A DNA stretch of 64,000 nucleotides from Halomonas sp. LR3S48 (GTDB lineage: Bacteria; Pseudomonadota; Gammaproteobacteria; Pseudomonadales; Halomonadaceae): NCBI RefSeq assembly GCF_025725665.1, contig NZ_CP107009.1, positions 4,154,001 to 4,218,000 of the forward strand. The letters run 5' to 3'. Of this stretch, positions 41,204 through 49,904 are shown in pieces. A program made the translations under genes and the position numbers. Numbering within the stretch: position 1 is the stretch's first letter; every line of letters begins with the position of its first letter. Under the pieces are notes generated by a model. It saw only the letters and a program-made list of their open reading frames with translations, did no database searches and was not told the DNA's origin.

Positions 41204-42271
41204 GTGACTCACCATGCCCCCTATCCCAAGAATACCTGGTACGTCGCCTGCACCCCGGACGAGATCGAGGACAAACCGCTCGGACGCACCATCTGCAACG
41301 AATCGGTCGTCTTCTTCCGTGGCGACGAAGGCCGCGTGGCCGCGGTCGAGGACTTCTGCCCCCACCGCGGCGCCCCACTATCGCTGGGCTTCGTACGCGA
41401 CGGTAAGCTGGTCTGCGGCTACCACGGCCTGGAGATGGGCTGCGACGGCAAGTGCGCCAGCATGCCGGGCCAGCGAGTGCGCGGCTTCCCCAGCATTCGC
41501 GCCTACCCGGTGGTGGAACGACACGGCTTCGTGTGGCTCTGGCCGGGCGACCCGGAGAAGGCAGATCCCGACCTGATTCCATCTCTGCACTGGGCCGACA
41601 GTCCCGACTGGGCCTACGGCGGTGGGCTCTACCATGTCCGCTGCGAATATCGCCTGATGATAGACAATCTCATGGACCTGACCCATGAGACCTATGTGCA
41701 CGCTTCCAGCATCGGCCAGCCGGAGATCGAGGAAGCCGCTCCCGAAACCCGCGTCGACGGCGACGAAGTCATCACCAGCCGGCACATGGAGAACATCCCG
41801 GCCCCTCCCTTCTGGCAGGCGGCTCTGCGCGGCTGCGGCCTGGCCGATGACGTGCCGGTGGACCGCTGGCAGATCTGCCGCTTCACCCCGCCGAGCCACG
41901 TGCACATCGACGTGGGCGTGGCCCATGCCGGAAACGGCGGCTATGACGCCCCGGCGGAGGTCAAGGCGTCGAGCATCGTGGTCGATTTCATCACCCCCGA
42001 GACCGACACCTCGATCTGGTATTTCTGGGGCATGGCGCGCAACTTCAAACCCGAAGACGTCGAACTCACCGCCAAAATTCGAGAAGGACAGGGCAAGATC
42101 TTCGCCGAAGACCTGGAGATGCTCGAAGCCCAGCAGCGCAACCTGCTGCGCTATCCCGAGCGCCAGCTGCTCAAGCTCAACATCGATGGCGGCGGTGTCC
42201 AGGCGCGACGCATCATCGACCGGCTACTCACCGAGGAGCGCGAAGCCAGCCAAGAGGAGGCCTCGGCATGA
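41204..42271 (+). CDS. vanA: Vanillate O-demethylase oxygenase subunit VanA
   Basis: VanA is the Rieske oxygenase that demethylates vanillate to protocatechuate and formaldehyde. The 355-residue protein has the Rieske ligands Cys52-x-His54 and Cys71-x2-His74 (CPHRG, CGYHG) and the mononuclear iron site region DNLMDLTHETYVHASSIG. The start is GTG 41204 with GAGGAGAA upstream; no in-frame ATG fits the family start. It overlaps vanB by four bases. The formaldehyde could be handled by the frmA-gfa pair. Confidence 0.94.
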   Translation: MTHHAPYPKNTWYVACTPDEIEDKPLGRTICNESVVFFRGDEGRVAAVEDFCPHRGAPLSLGFVRDGKLVCGYHGLEMGCDGKCASMPGQRVRGFPSIRAYPVVERHGFVWLWPGDPEKADPDLIPSLHWADSPDWAYGGGLYHVRCEYRLMIDNLMDLTHETYVHASSIGQPEIEEAAPETRVDGDEVITSRHMENIPAPPFWQAALRGCGLADDVPVDRWQICRFTPPSHVHIDVGVAHAGNGGYDAPAEVKASSIVVDFITPETDTSIWYFWGMARNFKPEDVELTAKIREGQGKIFAEDLEMLEAQQRNLLRYPERQLLKLNIDGGGVQARRIIDRLLTEEREASQEEASA

Positions 42272-43236
42272 GCGGCACGCCCCTCTCGCTGATCGTCGAG
42301 GTCAAGGCGCGTCACGATGAAGCCCAGGATATCGCCACCTTCGAGCTGGCCGATCCCCACGGTCGGCCGCTACCGGCGTTCAGCGCCGGGGCGCATATCG
42401 ACGTGCGGGTGAAGGATGGGGTGATCCGCCAGTATTCGCTGTGCAACCACCCCGAAGAGCGCGACCGCTACCTGATCGGGGTACTGCGCGACCCCGCTTC
42501 ACGGGGCGGCTCGGTGGCCATGCACGAGGTGATCAAGGTGGGCGATCTGGTCCAGATCAGCGCACCCAAGAACCACTTCGCGCTCAAGCCGGCCGGGCGT
42601 ACGCTGCTGCTGGCGGGCGGCATCGGCATCACGCCCCTGCTGTGCATGGCCGAGCGCCTGGCCCACACCGACGCCGACTTCGTACTGCATTACTGCACCC
42701 GCTCCGCCGAACGCACTGCCTTTCGTCAGCGCATCGCTGCCTCCGGCTTCGCCGAGCGGGTGCACTTCCACTTCGACGACGGCGCAGCGGAGCAGAAGCT
42801 GGACCTGGAAGCCCTGCTGGCCACGCCGGAGCCCGACACCCGGGTCTATGTATGCGGCCCCACCGGCTTCATCGAAGCGGTGCTGTCGACCGCCAAGGCC
42901 AGCGGCTGGCCCAGCGAACGGCTGCACACCGAGTACTTCGCCGGCGCCGTGGCCGACACCAGCGACGACGGCAGCTTCGAGGTCAAGATCGCCAGCAGCG
43001 GCGCCAGCTTCACCGTACCCGCCGACAAGACGGTGTACGAGGTCCTCGCCGAGAACGGCATCGAGATCATGGTCTCCTGCGAACAGGGGGTCTGCGGCAC
43101 CTGCCTGACCCGTGTACTGGAGGGAGAGCCCGACCACCGCGACCTCTACCTGGACGACGACGAGCACGCCGCCAACGACCAGTTCACCCCCTGCTGTTCA
43201 CGAGCAAAGAGCAAGGTCCTGGTGCTGGACCTGTAA
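42268..43236 (+). CDS. vanB: Vanillate O-demethylase reductase subunit VanB
   Basis: VanB passes electrons from NADH to VanA. The 322-residue protein has an FMN-binding domain with RQYSLCNHPEERDRYLIGV, an NAD-binding domain with LLAGGIGITPLLCMAE and CGPTGFIEAV, and a C-terminal [2Fe-2S] domain with CEQGVCGTCL and a fourth Cys near the end (CCSRAK). This phthalate-reductase layout, with the ferredoxin domain last, is typical of VanB. Confidence 0.95.
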   Translation: MSGTPLSLIVEVKARHDEAQDIATFELADPHGRPLPAFSAGAHIDVRVKDGVIRQYSLCNHPEERDRYLIGVLRDPASRGGSVAMHEVIKVGDLVQISAPKNHFALKPAGRTLLLAGGIGITPLLCMAERLAHTDADFVLHYCTRSAERTAFRQRIAASGFAERVHFHFDDGAAEQKLDLEALLATPEPDTRVYVCGPTGFIEAVLSTAKASGWPSERLHTEYFAGAVADTSDDGSFEVKIASSGASFTVPADKTVYEVLAENGIEIMVSCEQGVCGTCLTRVLEGEPDHRDLYLDDDEHAANDQFTPCCSRAKSKVLVLDL

Positions 43237-43271
43237 GCGTTTCAACAACATAACGACAAGAGGAACCCCCC

Positions 43272-44318
43272 ATGACACCCAGCAAGACCGTGCCCCCAAT
43301 CACTCGTATGAGCACCCTGAACCGCGCCCTGACCGGCGCACTGGCCGTCGCGCTCGTCGCCATCCCCTCCCTGGCCGAGGCGAATACCCTGCGCATCGCC
43401 CATGTCTGGCCCGGCGGTTCGCTGATCGACCGCGAGCTGTTCCAGGCCTGGGGGGAAAGCGTCGAAGCGGCCTCGGATGGCCGTCTCAAGGTGGAGATCT
43501 ACCCCAGCCAGACCCTGGCCAAATCCGACAAGACCTACGAAAGCACCACCAGCGGCGTCGCCGATATCGGTGCCTCGGTCCAAGGCTACAATGCAGGGCG
43601 CTTCCCGCTCACCCAAGTGGTAGAACTCCCCGGCGTCTCGGCCAGCAGCCGTCAGGGCTCCTGCATCCTGCAGTCCCTCTACGAGCAAGGCCACTTCGCG
43701 GAGGAATACGCCGATACCCGACCGCTGTTCATGTTCACCACCGGCCCCGGCTATCTGCACACCAAGGAGCGCCTGATCGAGACGCCCGAGGACCTGGAGG
43801 GTCTGCGCCTGCGCCGCCCCACGCCGGTGGTCGGCGACATGTTCACCCGGCTCGGCGCCCAGGCCGTGGGCATGCCCGCCCCCGAGGTCTTCACCGCCAT
43901 GCAGCGCGGCGTAGTCGATGGCCTGAGCTTCAACTGGGAGGGCATGAAGACCTTCCGCCTCAACGAACTGGCCAGCTACCACACCGAGGTGCCGCTCTAC
44001 GACCTGTCGCTGTTCGCCACCATGAGCCAGCGCACCTATGACGGCTTGCCCGAGGATCTGCAGCAGGTGATCGACGACCACAGCGGCATGGAGTGGTCGC
44101 TGCGCGCCGCCGACGTCTACGACGAACTGATCCGCCAGGGCCGCCAGGACGCCGAGGAAGCCGGCCACGAATTCCTGGTCATCGAGGATGCCCTCGGCCA
44201 CCCCGAGTGGGGGCCCGTGCTGCAGCAAACCATCGAGGGCTACCTGGAGGAAACCGGCAGCAAGGCCGGCGAGATCTACGAGGCTGCGATGCAACTCAAA
44301 CAGAGCTGCGAGGCCTGA
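43272..44318 (+). CDS. Orphan TRAP substrate-binding protein DctP
   Basis: This 348-residue secreted protein (signal peptide ALAVALVAIPSLAEA) is a DctP-type receptor with LEGLRLRRPTPVVGDMFTRLG and VGMPAPEVFTAMQRGVVDG. It follows vanB by 35 bases and probably shares its transcript. No DctQ or DctM gene accompanies it. Its closest relative in the window is the binding protein at 39119-40147, so it may use the same permease with a different ligand, such as vanillate. Confidence 0.9.
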   Translation: MTPSKTVPPITRMSTLNRALTGALAVALVAIPSLAEANTLRIAHVWPGGSLIDRELFQAWGESVEAASDGRLKVEIYPSQTLAKSDKTYESTTSGVADIGASVQGYNAGRFPLTQVVELPGVSASSRQGSCILQSLYEQGHFAEEYADTRPLFMFTTGPGYLHTKERLIETPEDLEGLRLRRPTPVVGDMFTRLGAQAVGMPAPEVFTAMQRGVVDGLSFNWEGMKTFRLNELASYHTEVPLYDLSLFATMSQRTYDGLPEDLQQVIDDHSGMEWSLRAADVYDELIRQGRQDAEEAGHEFLVIEDALGHPEWGPVLQQTIEGYLEETGSKAGEIYEAAMQLKQSCEA

Positions 44319-44343
44319 TTTCAGCACACACACAGGAAAACAT

Positions 44344-44370
44344 CGACGGCGGGCCCAGGGCCCGCCGTCG
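44344..44370. terminator. Bidirectional terminator hairpin between the van genes and the BenE/nahG unit
   Basis: A perfect 13-base-pair inverted repeat, CGACGGCGGGCCC and its complement, with a single central A lies between two convergent units. A short T run follows on the minus strand (GATGTTTTCC). Confidence 0.75.
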
Positions 44371-44385
44371 GCATTCTGGCGAGGC

Positions 44386-45645
44386 TCAGCCGCCTTTCTT
44401 GCTCAATGAAGGCCGCTTGGCCAATGGCCGGCCGAAAGTGAACTCGAAATCCCTGGCCTCGAAGATCAGCGAGACGAAGACGCCCAGTACGAGTGCCCAG
44501 AAGGAGCCCCCGATGCCCAGAACCTGCAGTCCAGACGCGGCGATCAGGAAGGAGAACATGGCTCCCACCTCATGCTTGCCCGTGAAGGTCATCTGCATCG
44601 CCGAGCTAATTACCCGCAGCAGCGCCAGGCCGGCAATGATGGCCATGAAATAGCCCGGCATCGCCTGGATGAGGCTGACCACATAACCGTAGAAGGGGGC
44701 GCCCAGCATGAAAATGGCGCCGGTGATGACTGCCGCCACCCAGCGCTTGTCCTGCGCGCCAGCCTCCGGCGAGGCGCAGATGCCGGTGGCAGGGGCAGCG
44801 ATGCAAGTACTGTGCAGGTTGAAGAAGGCGGAGATCATGGTGGCAAAGCCGCCCACCGCGGTGATGGCGTTGGCCGGCACCTCCTTGTAGCCCATCCCCT
44901 TCACCAGGCCCACCCCGGCGGGGGTTTCCATCCCCACCAGGATGAGGGCCAGTGGCAGACCATAGGCCAGGAAGGCCTCCAAGGTGAACTCCGGGACGAT
45001 GAACTCGGGAAAGGTCACCGAGAACTCGACGCCAGTCAGATCAACACCCGACATGGCCATGTAGGCGATACCGGCCAGCATGGCGACAATCAGCGGCGGC
45101 ACCCGACGCAGCAGGCGGGCCGAGAAGAAGAAGGCCAGGATCATGATGGTGGCCGGCAGCAGAGCGCTCTCCAGCGGGGCCACCATATTGAGGCCGAACT
45201 TGAGCAGGATGCCGGCAACCATTCCCATCACAATCGGCATAGGGATCAGCTTCATAACGAGGCTCATCACCCCTGCCAGACCGGCCACCAGCGCAATGAC
45301 GCCGGCTACCAGTGTCGCCCCCAGGGCAGCCTCGAGCCCCACCACGGGAATGATCGCTGCGAATAGCAGGGCGCCGGGGATGGAATTGGCCATAGGTAGG
45401 GGGAGCCGGTAGTAGGCTGGCACGAAGAGGCCGAACAGGCCATTGATCAGTAGGTAGCTGACGACCCAGATCATGATGAAGTGAGAGTCGAGCCCTGCCG
45501 CCGTGCCGGCACTGATATGGATGATGCCGGCGCTGAGACCGAAGATGCCGGCAACGATGCCCGCGCTGAGGTTATCGCCGTTGAGGTCTCTGAGGAAGTC
45601 GCGGGGGGCGGACCTGAGGCCGACGCCCTTCTCGATGTGTTTCAT
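44386..45645 (-). CDS. BenE-type aromatic acid H+ symporter (third paralogue)
   Basis: This 419-residue membrane protein starts MKHIEKGVGLRSAPRDFLRD and is highly similar throughout to the gene at 18827-20080, with identical blocks such as PAYYRLPLPMANSIPGALLF and FFNLHSTCIAAP. It lies 67 bases after the salicylate hydroxylase-like gene on the same strand. That context suggests it imports salicylate or a related hydroxybenzoate rather than benzoate. Confidence 0.85.
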   Translation of the reverse strand: MKHIEKGVGLRSAPRDFLRDLNGDNLSAGIVAGIFGLSAGIIHISAGTAAGLDSHFIMIWVVSYLLINGLFGLFVPAYYRLPLPMANSIPGALLFAAIIPVVGLEAALGATLVAGVIALVAGLAGVMSLVMKLIPMPIVMGMVAGILLKFGLNMVAPLESALLPATIMILAFFFSARLLRRVPPLIVAMLAGIAYMAMSGVDLTGVEFSVTFPEFIVPEFTLEAFLAYGLPLALILVGMETPAGVGLVKGMGYKEVPANAITAVGGFATMISAFFNLHSTCIAAPATGICASPEAGAQDKRWVAAVITGAIFMLGAPFYGYVVSLIQAMPGYFMAIIAGLALLRVISSAMQMTFTGKHEVGAMFSFLIAASGLQVLGIGGSFWALVLGVFVSLIFEARDFEFTFGRPLAKRPSLSKKGG

Positions 45646-45712
45646 GGTGTGCTCCAGGGGTTGTTATCGTTGTCTTCAAGGTTTGGGAGAAACCTCCCAT
45701 GTCAGCGCGGGG

Positions 45713-47017
45713 TTAGGCCGTTGCGAAAGACGCCGCCGACTCCCATCCCAAGCGCACTCTGGCCGCAGCCACGTCATCCCGTAGGTCATGGTTCCAGAGC
45801 CAGTCGAAACGGGTCTCCAGGTCGGCGGCGAGCCGTGCCTCGTCGTCGCCAATCCCTGGCGCGCTGTACTCGTAAAGATCTCCTGCCTGGTGGGAGGTGC
45901 GCTGTACCTTGCAGGTGCGCTCATGACGAACCGCCTCGAACGCTGCCAGGACCTGCTGAACGTTTTGTCGGGTGCAGGCCTGATCGGTAAGCAGGCTGGC
46001 CAGCACGTAGGCGTCTTCCAACGCCTGACCGGCTCCCGCTCCCTGATGCGGCACCATGGCATGGGCCGCATCCCCCACGATCAACACCCGGCCACAGTGA
46101 TAGCGAGGCAGTTGCGGCAGCTCATGCAGCGCCCAGCGCGTTGGCTCGGGAATACAAGCGAGAATGGCCTGGGAGGCGGCGCCCCAGCCCGCAAAGACTG
46201 CCAACATCTCCTGCTGGGAGACCGCCTTGACCCACTCCTCGCCCTCGGGTAGCCGGGGGTTCGGGGTGGAGCGGTCGGTGACGAAGGCCACCACGTTGAT
46301 CAATTCGGACTGCTTCACCGGGAAGGTCAGGATGTGGCGATCGGGGCCAAGGTACATCTGCGGCACCAGTGCCAGGCGCTTGTCGGTCCCCCGGGCCTTC
46401 AGCGCCGCCTCCAGTTGCGTGGTGGGAATCATGCCGCGATAGGCATGGGTACCGCTCCAGAACGGGCCGAGGTCGCCGTACTGCGCTGGCGGCAGCACGT
46501 GCTCACGCACCGCCGACTTGATACCGTCGTAGCCGATCAGGATATCGGCAGTAAACGAAGAGCCGTCTTCAAAGCGTGCGGTGGCGCCACCACCACTCTG
46601 CTGCACTTCGATACAGCGCTTGCCGAAGTGGGCGATCCCCTCCGGAAGGTTAGCGACGATAGCGTCCAGGAAATCGGCCCGGTGTACCGAGGACTGGCCG
46701 CAGCCAGGCGCCAGGCTCGCGGTCAGGCAGGTGTCGTCGAGGCCGCGACGCCACTCGAACCAGACGTCCTCGAAGGGAGCCGGGGAGGCGTCGGCGATGC
46801 GACAATAGGAAGCCTCCAAACCGAGCAACTGGATCGCTCGAACGGCGTTGGGCCCGAAGGAGACACCGGCGCCAATCTCAGAGAATCGCTCCGCGGCCTC
46901 GAAGAGGTGCACATCGAGGCCGAAATCCCGCGACAGAGCCACGGCGAAAGCCACGCCGCCGATGCCGCCGCCGATGATGCCGATGGAAAGGCGTTTTTGT
47001 TGGTGGTTGGTTACCAT
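45713..47017 (-). CDS. nahG: FAD-dependent salicylate 1-monooxygenase-like protein
   Basis: This 434-residue flavin monooxygenase has the FAD motif GGGIGGVAFAVAL, the DG motif GYDGIKSAVREHVL and the GDAAHAMVPHQGAGAGQALEDA block. Length and the SFGPNAVRAIQLLGL region fit the salicylate hydroxylase group, which decarboxylates and hydroxylates salicylate to catechol, the substrate of CatA. 3-Hydroxybenzoate 6-hydroxylase is a related alternative. ATG 47017 has GGGAG seven bases upstream. Divergent LysR gene 206 bases away. Confidence 0.8.
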   Translation of the reverse strand: MVTNHQQKRLSIGIIGGGIGGVAFAVALSRDFGLDVHLFEAAERFSEIGAGVSFGPNAVRAIQLLGLEASYCRIADASPAPFEDVWFEWRRGLDDTCLTASLAPGCGQSSVHRADFLDAIVANLPEGIAHFGKRCIEVQQSGGGATARFEDGSSFTADILIGYDGIKSAVREHVLPPAQYGDLGPFWSGTHAYRGMIPTTQLEAALKARGTDKRLALVPQMYLGPDRHILTFPVKQSELINVVAFVTDRSTPNPRLPEGEEWVKAVSQQEMLAVFAGWGAASQAILACIPEPTRWALHELPQLPRYHCGRVLIVGDAAHAMVPHQGAGAGQALEDAYVLASLLTDQACTRQNVQQVLAAFEAVRHERTCKVQRTSHQAGDLYEYSAPGIGDDEARLAADLETRFDWLWNHDLRDDVAAARVRLGWESAASFATA

Positions 47018-47223
47018 GATCATGCTCCCATGCACTGACTGAGGGTATGCCCCCACGCTAGGCGCGCCGCTTGCCGGCCACCACACAGCACCCTGCATTC
47101 ACTGCATAAGCACGACTAATAAATTGACGAAACAAAGACCTGGACTATTTCTTGCCCACCCGGACTCGACCTTTGTCCAATACCGGGATCGGATGGTAAA
47201 CCACCGCTAATGACGGGAACGCC

Positions 47224-48129
47224 ATGATCAAGCTGTCGGAGGTCGACGTGAACTTGCTGGTGGTGTTCGACCTCCTCTACCAGGAGCAGAACACCCAGCG
47301 CGTGGCGCTGCGCCTCGGCATCACCCAGCCCGCGGTCAGCCACGCCCTGAAGCGGCTGCGCAACCTGCTTGGCGACGAACTCTTTGAGCGCACCTCCCAA
47401 GGCTTGATGCCGACACCGTTGGCCACACGCCTGCACCCCGCCATCGCCCAGGCCCTCGCCCAGCTACAAGAGACGCTCAATCGGCCGGATGACTTCAACC
47501 CAGCGACAAGCAAGCGCATCTTCAATATCGCCATGACCGACATCGGCGAGATTGTCTTCCTGCCTCGCCTACTCGAACGCCTGGCCCGGGAGGCACCGGG
47601 TATCTCCCTGAGCACGGTGCGCAGTCAGCACGAGGACTTGAAGAGAGAGATGGAAGAGGGGCGAACCGATTTGGCCATCGGCCTGATTCCCCAACTCGGC
47701 GCTGGCTTCTATCAGCAAGGCCTCTTCGTGCAGCGCTATGTCTGCCTGATGCGGGCGAGCCACCCCCTGACAGTGGGCGAGTTCGACCTGGATGCCTTCG
47801 TCACCGCCCAGCATGCCGTGGTGGTGGCCCAGGGTACCGGCCATGGCATCGTGGAGGAGCATCTGGCAAGGGCGCGCGTCACAAGGCCGGTCAGGCTAGA
47901 GCTTCCCCACTTCGCCGCCGTGCCCTACATCGTCAGCAGCACCGACTTGGTGGTGACCGTCACCGACAAGCTGGCCGAGGTAACCCGAGAGCGATTCCAA
48001 CTAGCGATGCGCGAGCATCCGCTACCCTTCCCCGAGATCCCCATCAATCTCTTCTGGCATCGACGTTTCCATCAGGATGCCGGCAACCGCTGGCTGCGTG
48101 GTCTTATTTTCGACATGTTTGCGGAATGA
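47224..48129 (+). CDS. LysR family regulator, NahR-like
   Basis: This 301-residue LysR protein has the N-terminal pattern VDVNLLVVFDLLYQEQNTQR with ITQPAVSHALKRLRNLLGDELFER, closer to NahR, NodD and related regulators than to CatR. Divergent from the salicylate hydroxylase-like gene, it most likely activates that operon in response to salicylate. It ends in front of a clear terminator. Confidence 0.85.
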   Translation: MIKLSEVDVNLLVVFDLLYQEQNTQRVALRLGITQPAVSHALKRLRNLLGDELFERTSQGLMPTPLATRLHPAIAQALAQLQETLNRPDDFNPATSKRIFNIAMTDIGEIVFLPRLLERLAREAPGISLSTVRSQHEDLKREMEEGRTDLAIGLIPQLGAGFYQQGLFVQRYVCLMRASHPLTVGEFDLDAFVTAQHAVVVAQGTGHGIVEEHLARARVTRPVRLELPHFAAVPYIVSSTDLVVTVTDKLAEVTRERFQLAMREHPLPFPEIPINLFWHRRFHQDAGNRWLRGLIFDMFAE

Positions 48130-48151
48130 CGGCACTTCTCTTCCCACTTCA

Positions 48152-48181
48152 CGGCAGCCTTCGGGCTGCCGTTTTCGTTTC
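48152..48181 (+). terminator. Rho-independent terminator after the NahR-like gene
   Basis: CGGCAGCC, a TTCG tetraloop and GGCTGCCG are followed by TTTTCGTTTC. The stable UUCG-type loop and T run make this a textbook terminator. Confidence 0.92.
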
Positions 48182-48248
48182 TCACCGACGCACCCGAAGC
48201 CAACACAAGACTAAAGTCGTGGTGCAGTAGGAATGACCCGGCAGGAGA

Positions 48249-48286
48249 ACTGTTGTAGCCTCTATATTGTTTATGATTACAACAGT
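48249..48286. promoter_or_regulatory. Inverted repeat upstream of the crotonase operon
   Basis: ACTGTTGTA at 48249-48257 and its exact complement TACAACAGT at 48278-48286 are 20 bases apart, in an AT-rich stretch 50-87 bases before the crotonase start. TGTTGTA also occurs in the element upstream of the CoA-transferase gene (55832-55838). It is a candidate operator for the beta-oxidation module. Confidence 0.5.
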
Positions 48287-48335
48287 ATTTTCTCGCAACA
48301 AGCGCTCAGCCTGACGAACCACTGCCGAGGCCCAC

Positions 48336-49106
48336 ATGACCGAAACTCTCGTCAAGACGACTCTGGACGACAGCATCTACACCATTACGCTGGCACGACC
48401 GGAGAAGCGCAATGCCGTCAGCGATCGCCTGCTCAGCGCTCTGGAAGACGCCCTGATTGCCATACCGGAAGACACCCGGGTCATCATTCTTGCCGCCGAA
48501 GGCAAGCACTTCTGCGCTGGGCTCGACCTGGCCGAACACCAGCACCGCGAGCCCTTCGGTGTGGTACAGCACTCCCGTAGTTGGCATCGCATCTTCGACC
48601 GGCTGCAGAACGGCGGCATACCGGTGGTAAGCGCCATGCAGGGCGCCGTGATCGGCGGCGGCCTGGAACTGGCCACCGCCACCCACGTGCGGGTCGCCGA
48701 AGCCAGCACTGTTTACCAGTTGCCCGAGGGGCGCCACGGCATCTTCGTCGGCGGCGGCGCCTCGGTGCGGGTAGCCAATATCATCGGCCCCGACCGCCTG
48801 TGCGAGATGATGCTCACCGGCCGTGTCATGGAGTCCGACGAGGGGCAGCGCCTGGGCCTCTCCCATTATGTGGTCGGCGATGGGGAGAGCCTCGCCAAGG
48901 CCCGCCAGTTGGCCTCCCGCATTGCCGAGAATGCCCCCATGGCCAACTGGGCCATGGTGTCCGCCATCTCTCGCATCGACAACATGTCCAGCGACGACGG
49001 CCTGTTCGTCGAGTCACTCACCGCCGCCCTGACCCAGACCAGCCCCGAAGTTGCCGAACGCATCAGCCATTTCTTTGCCAAGAAGGGCCAGGGCCCGCGT
49101 ACCTGA
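48336..49106 (+). CDS. Crotonase / enoyl-CoA hydratase family protein
   Basis: This 256-residue protein has the crotonase fold: [13 protein letters not shown], the first oxyanion-hole block [13 protein letters not shown], and the second [18 protein letters not shown]. The usual second catalytic Glu region reads [16 protein letters not shown]. It could hydrate an enoyl-CoA in a beta-oxidation scheme with the next two genes. It opens the plus-strand operon crotonase-SDR-acyl-CoA dehydrogenase. Confidence 0.85.
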   Translation: MTETLVKTTLDDSIYTITLARPEKRNAVSDRLLSALEDALIAIPEDTRVIILAAEGKHFCAGLDLAEHQHREPFGVVQHSRSWHRIFDRLQNGGIPVVSAMQGAVIGGGLELATATHVRVAEASTVYQLPEGRHGIFVGGGASVRVANIIGPDRLCEMMLTGRVMESDEGQRLGLSHYVVGDGESLAKARQLASRIAENAPMANWAMVSAISRIDNMSSDDGLFVESLTAALTQTSPEVAERISHFFAKKGQGPRT

Positions 49107-49116
49107 GGAGATCATC

Positions 49117-49902
49117 ATGAAGTTTCAGGACAACACCTTCATCGTTTCCGGCGGCGCCTCGGGCCTCGGCGAAGCCACCGCGCGTGCCCTGCACGAGGCA
49201 GGTGGCAACATCGTGATCGCCGACCTCAATGTCGAGCGCGGCGAGGCGCTGGCAGGCGAGCTGAACGCTAGAAGCGCCACTGATCGCGCGCTCTTCCAAC
49301 GCACCGACGTTACCAGCGAAGCCGATGCCCAGGCCGTGGTGGCGCTGGCCGTGGACACCTTCGGCAGCCTGCAGGGGCTGATCAACTGCGCCGGGGTCGG
49401 CGACCCCGCCAAGGTCGTCGATCGCCACGGCGAGCCCCTGCCACTGGAAGCCTTCTCGCGCATCGTCAACATCAACCTGCTGGGCAGCTTCAACATGCTG
49501 CGCCTGGCCGCCGCCGCCATGGCCAAGGGCGAGCCCCAGGCCGATGGCGAGCGCGGGGTGATCATCAACACCGCCTCCGTGGCGGCCTTCGACGGCCAGA
49601 TCGGCCAGCCCGCCTATGCGGCCTCCAAGGGTGGCATCGTCGCCATGACCCTGCCCATCGCCCGGGAGCTGGCCCGCCACGGCATCCGCGTGATGACCAT
49701 CGCCCCGGGGCTGTTCAAGACCCCGCTGATGGACGCCCTGCCGGAGGAGGCGCAGCAGTCACTGGCGGCATCCATCCCCTTCCCCAATCGCCTGGGCGAC
49801 CCCGACGAGTTCGCGCGCCTGGCCTGCCATATCGTCGATAACGCCATGCTAAACGGCGAGACGATTCGGCTGGATGGATCGATCCGCATGGCCCCACGTT
49901 AA
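49117..49902 (+). CDS. SDR family 3-hydroxyacyl-CoA dehydrogenase-like protein
   Basis: This 261-residue short-chain dehydrogenase resembles type II 3-hydroxyacyl-CoA dehydrogenases: [74 protein letters not shown], and [16 protein letters not shown]. The insertion after the fourth strand with KVVDRHG is a mark of that subgroup. ATG 49117 with GAGGAG upstream is chosen. It lies ten bases after the crotonase gene. Confidence 0.88.
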   Translation: MKFQDNTFIVSGGASGLGEATARALHEAGGNIVIADLNVERGEALAGELNARSATDRALFQRTDVTSEADAQAVVALAVDTFGSLQGLINCAGVGDPAKVVDRHGEPLPLEAFSRIVNINLLGSFNMLRLAAAAMAKGEPQADGERGVIINTASVAAFDGQIGQPAYAASKGGIVAMTLPIARELARHGIRVMTIAPGLFKTPLMDALPEEAQQSLAASIPFPNRLGDPDEFARLACHIVDNAMLNGETIRLDGSIRMAPR

Positions 49903-49904
49903 CC

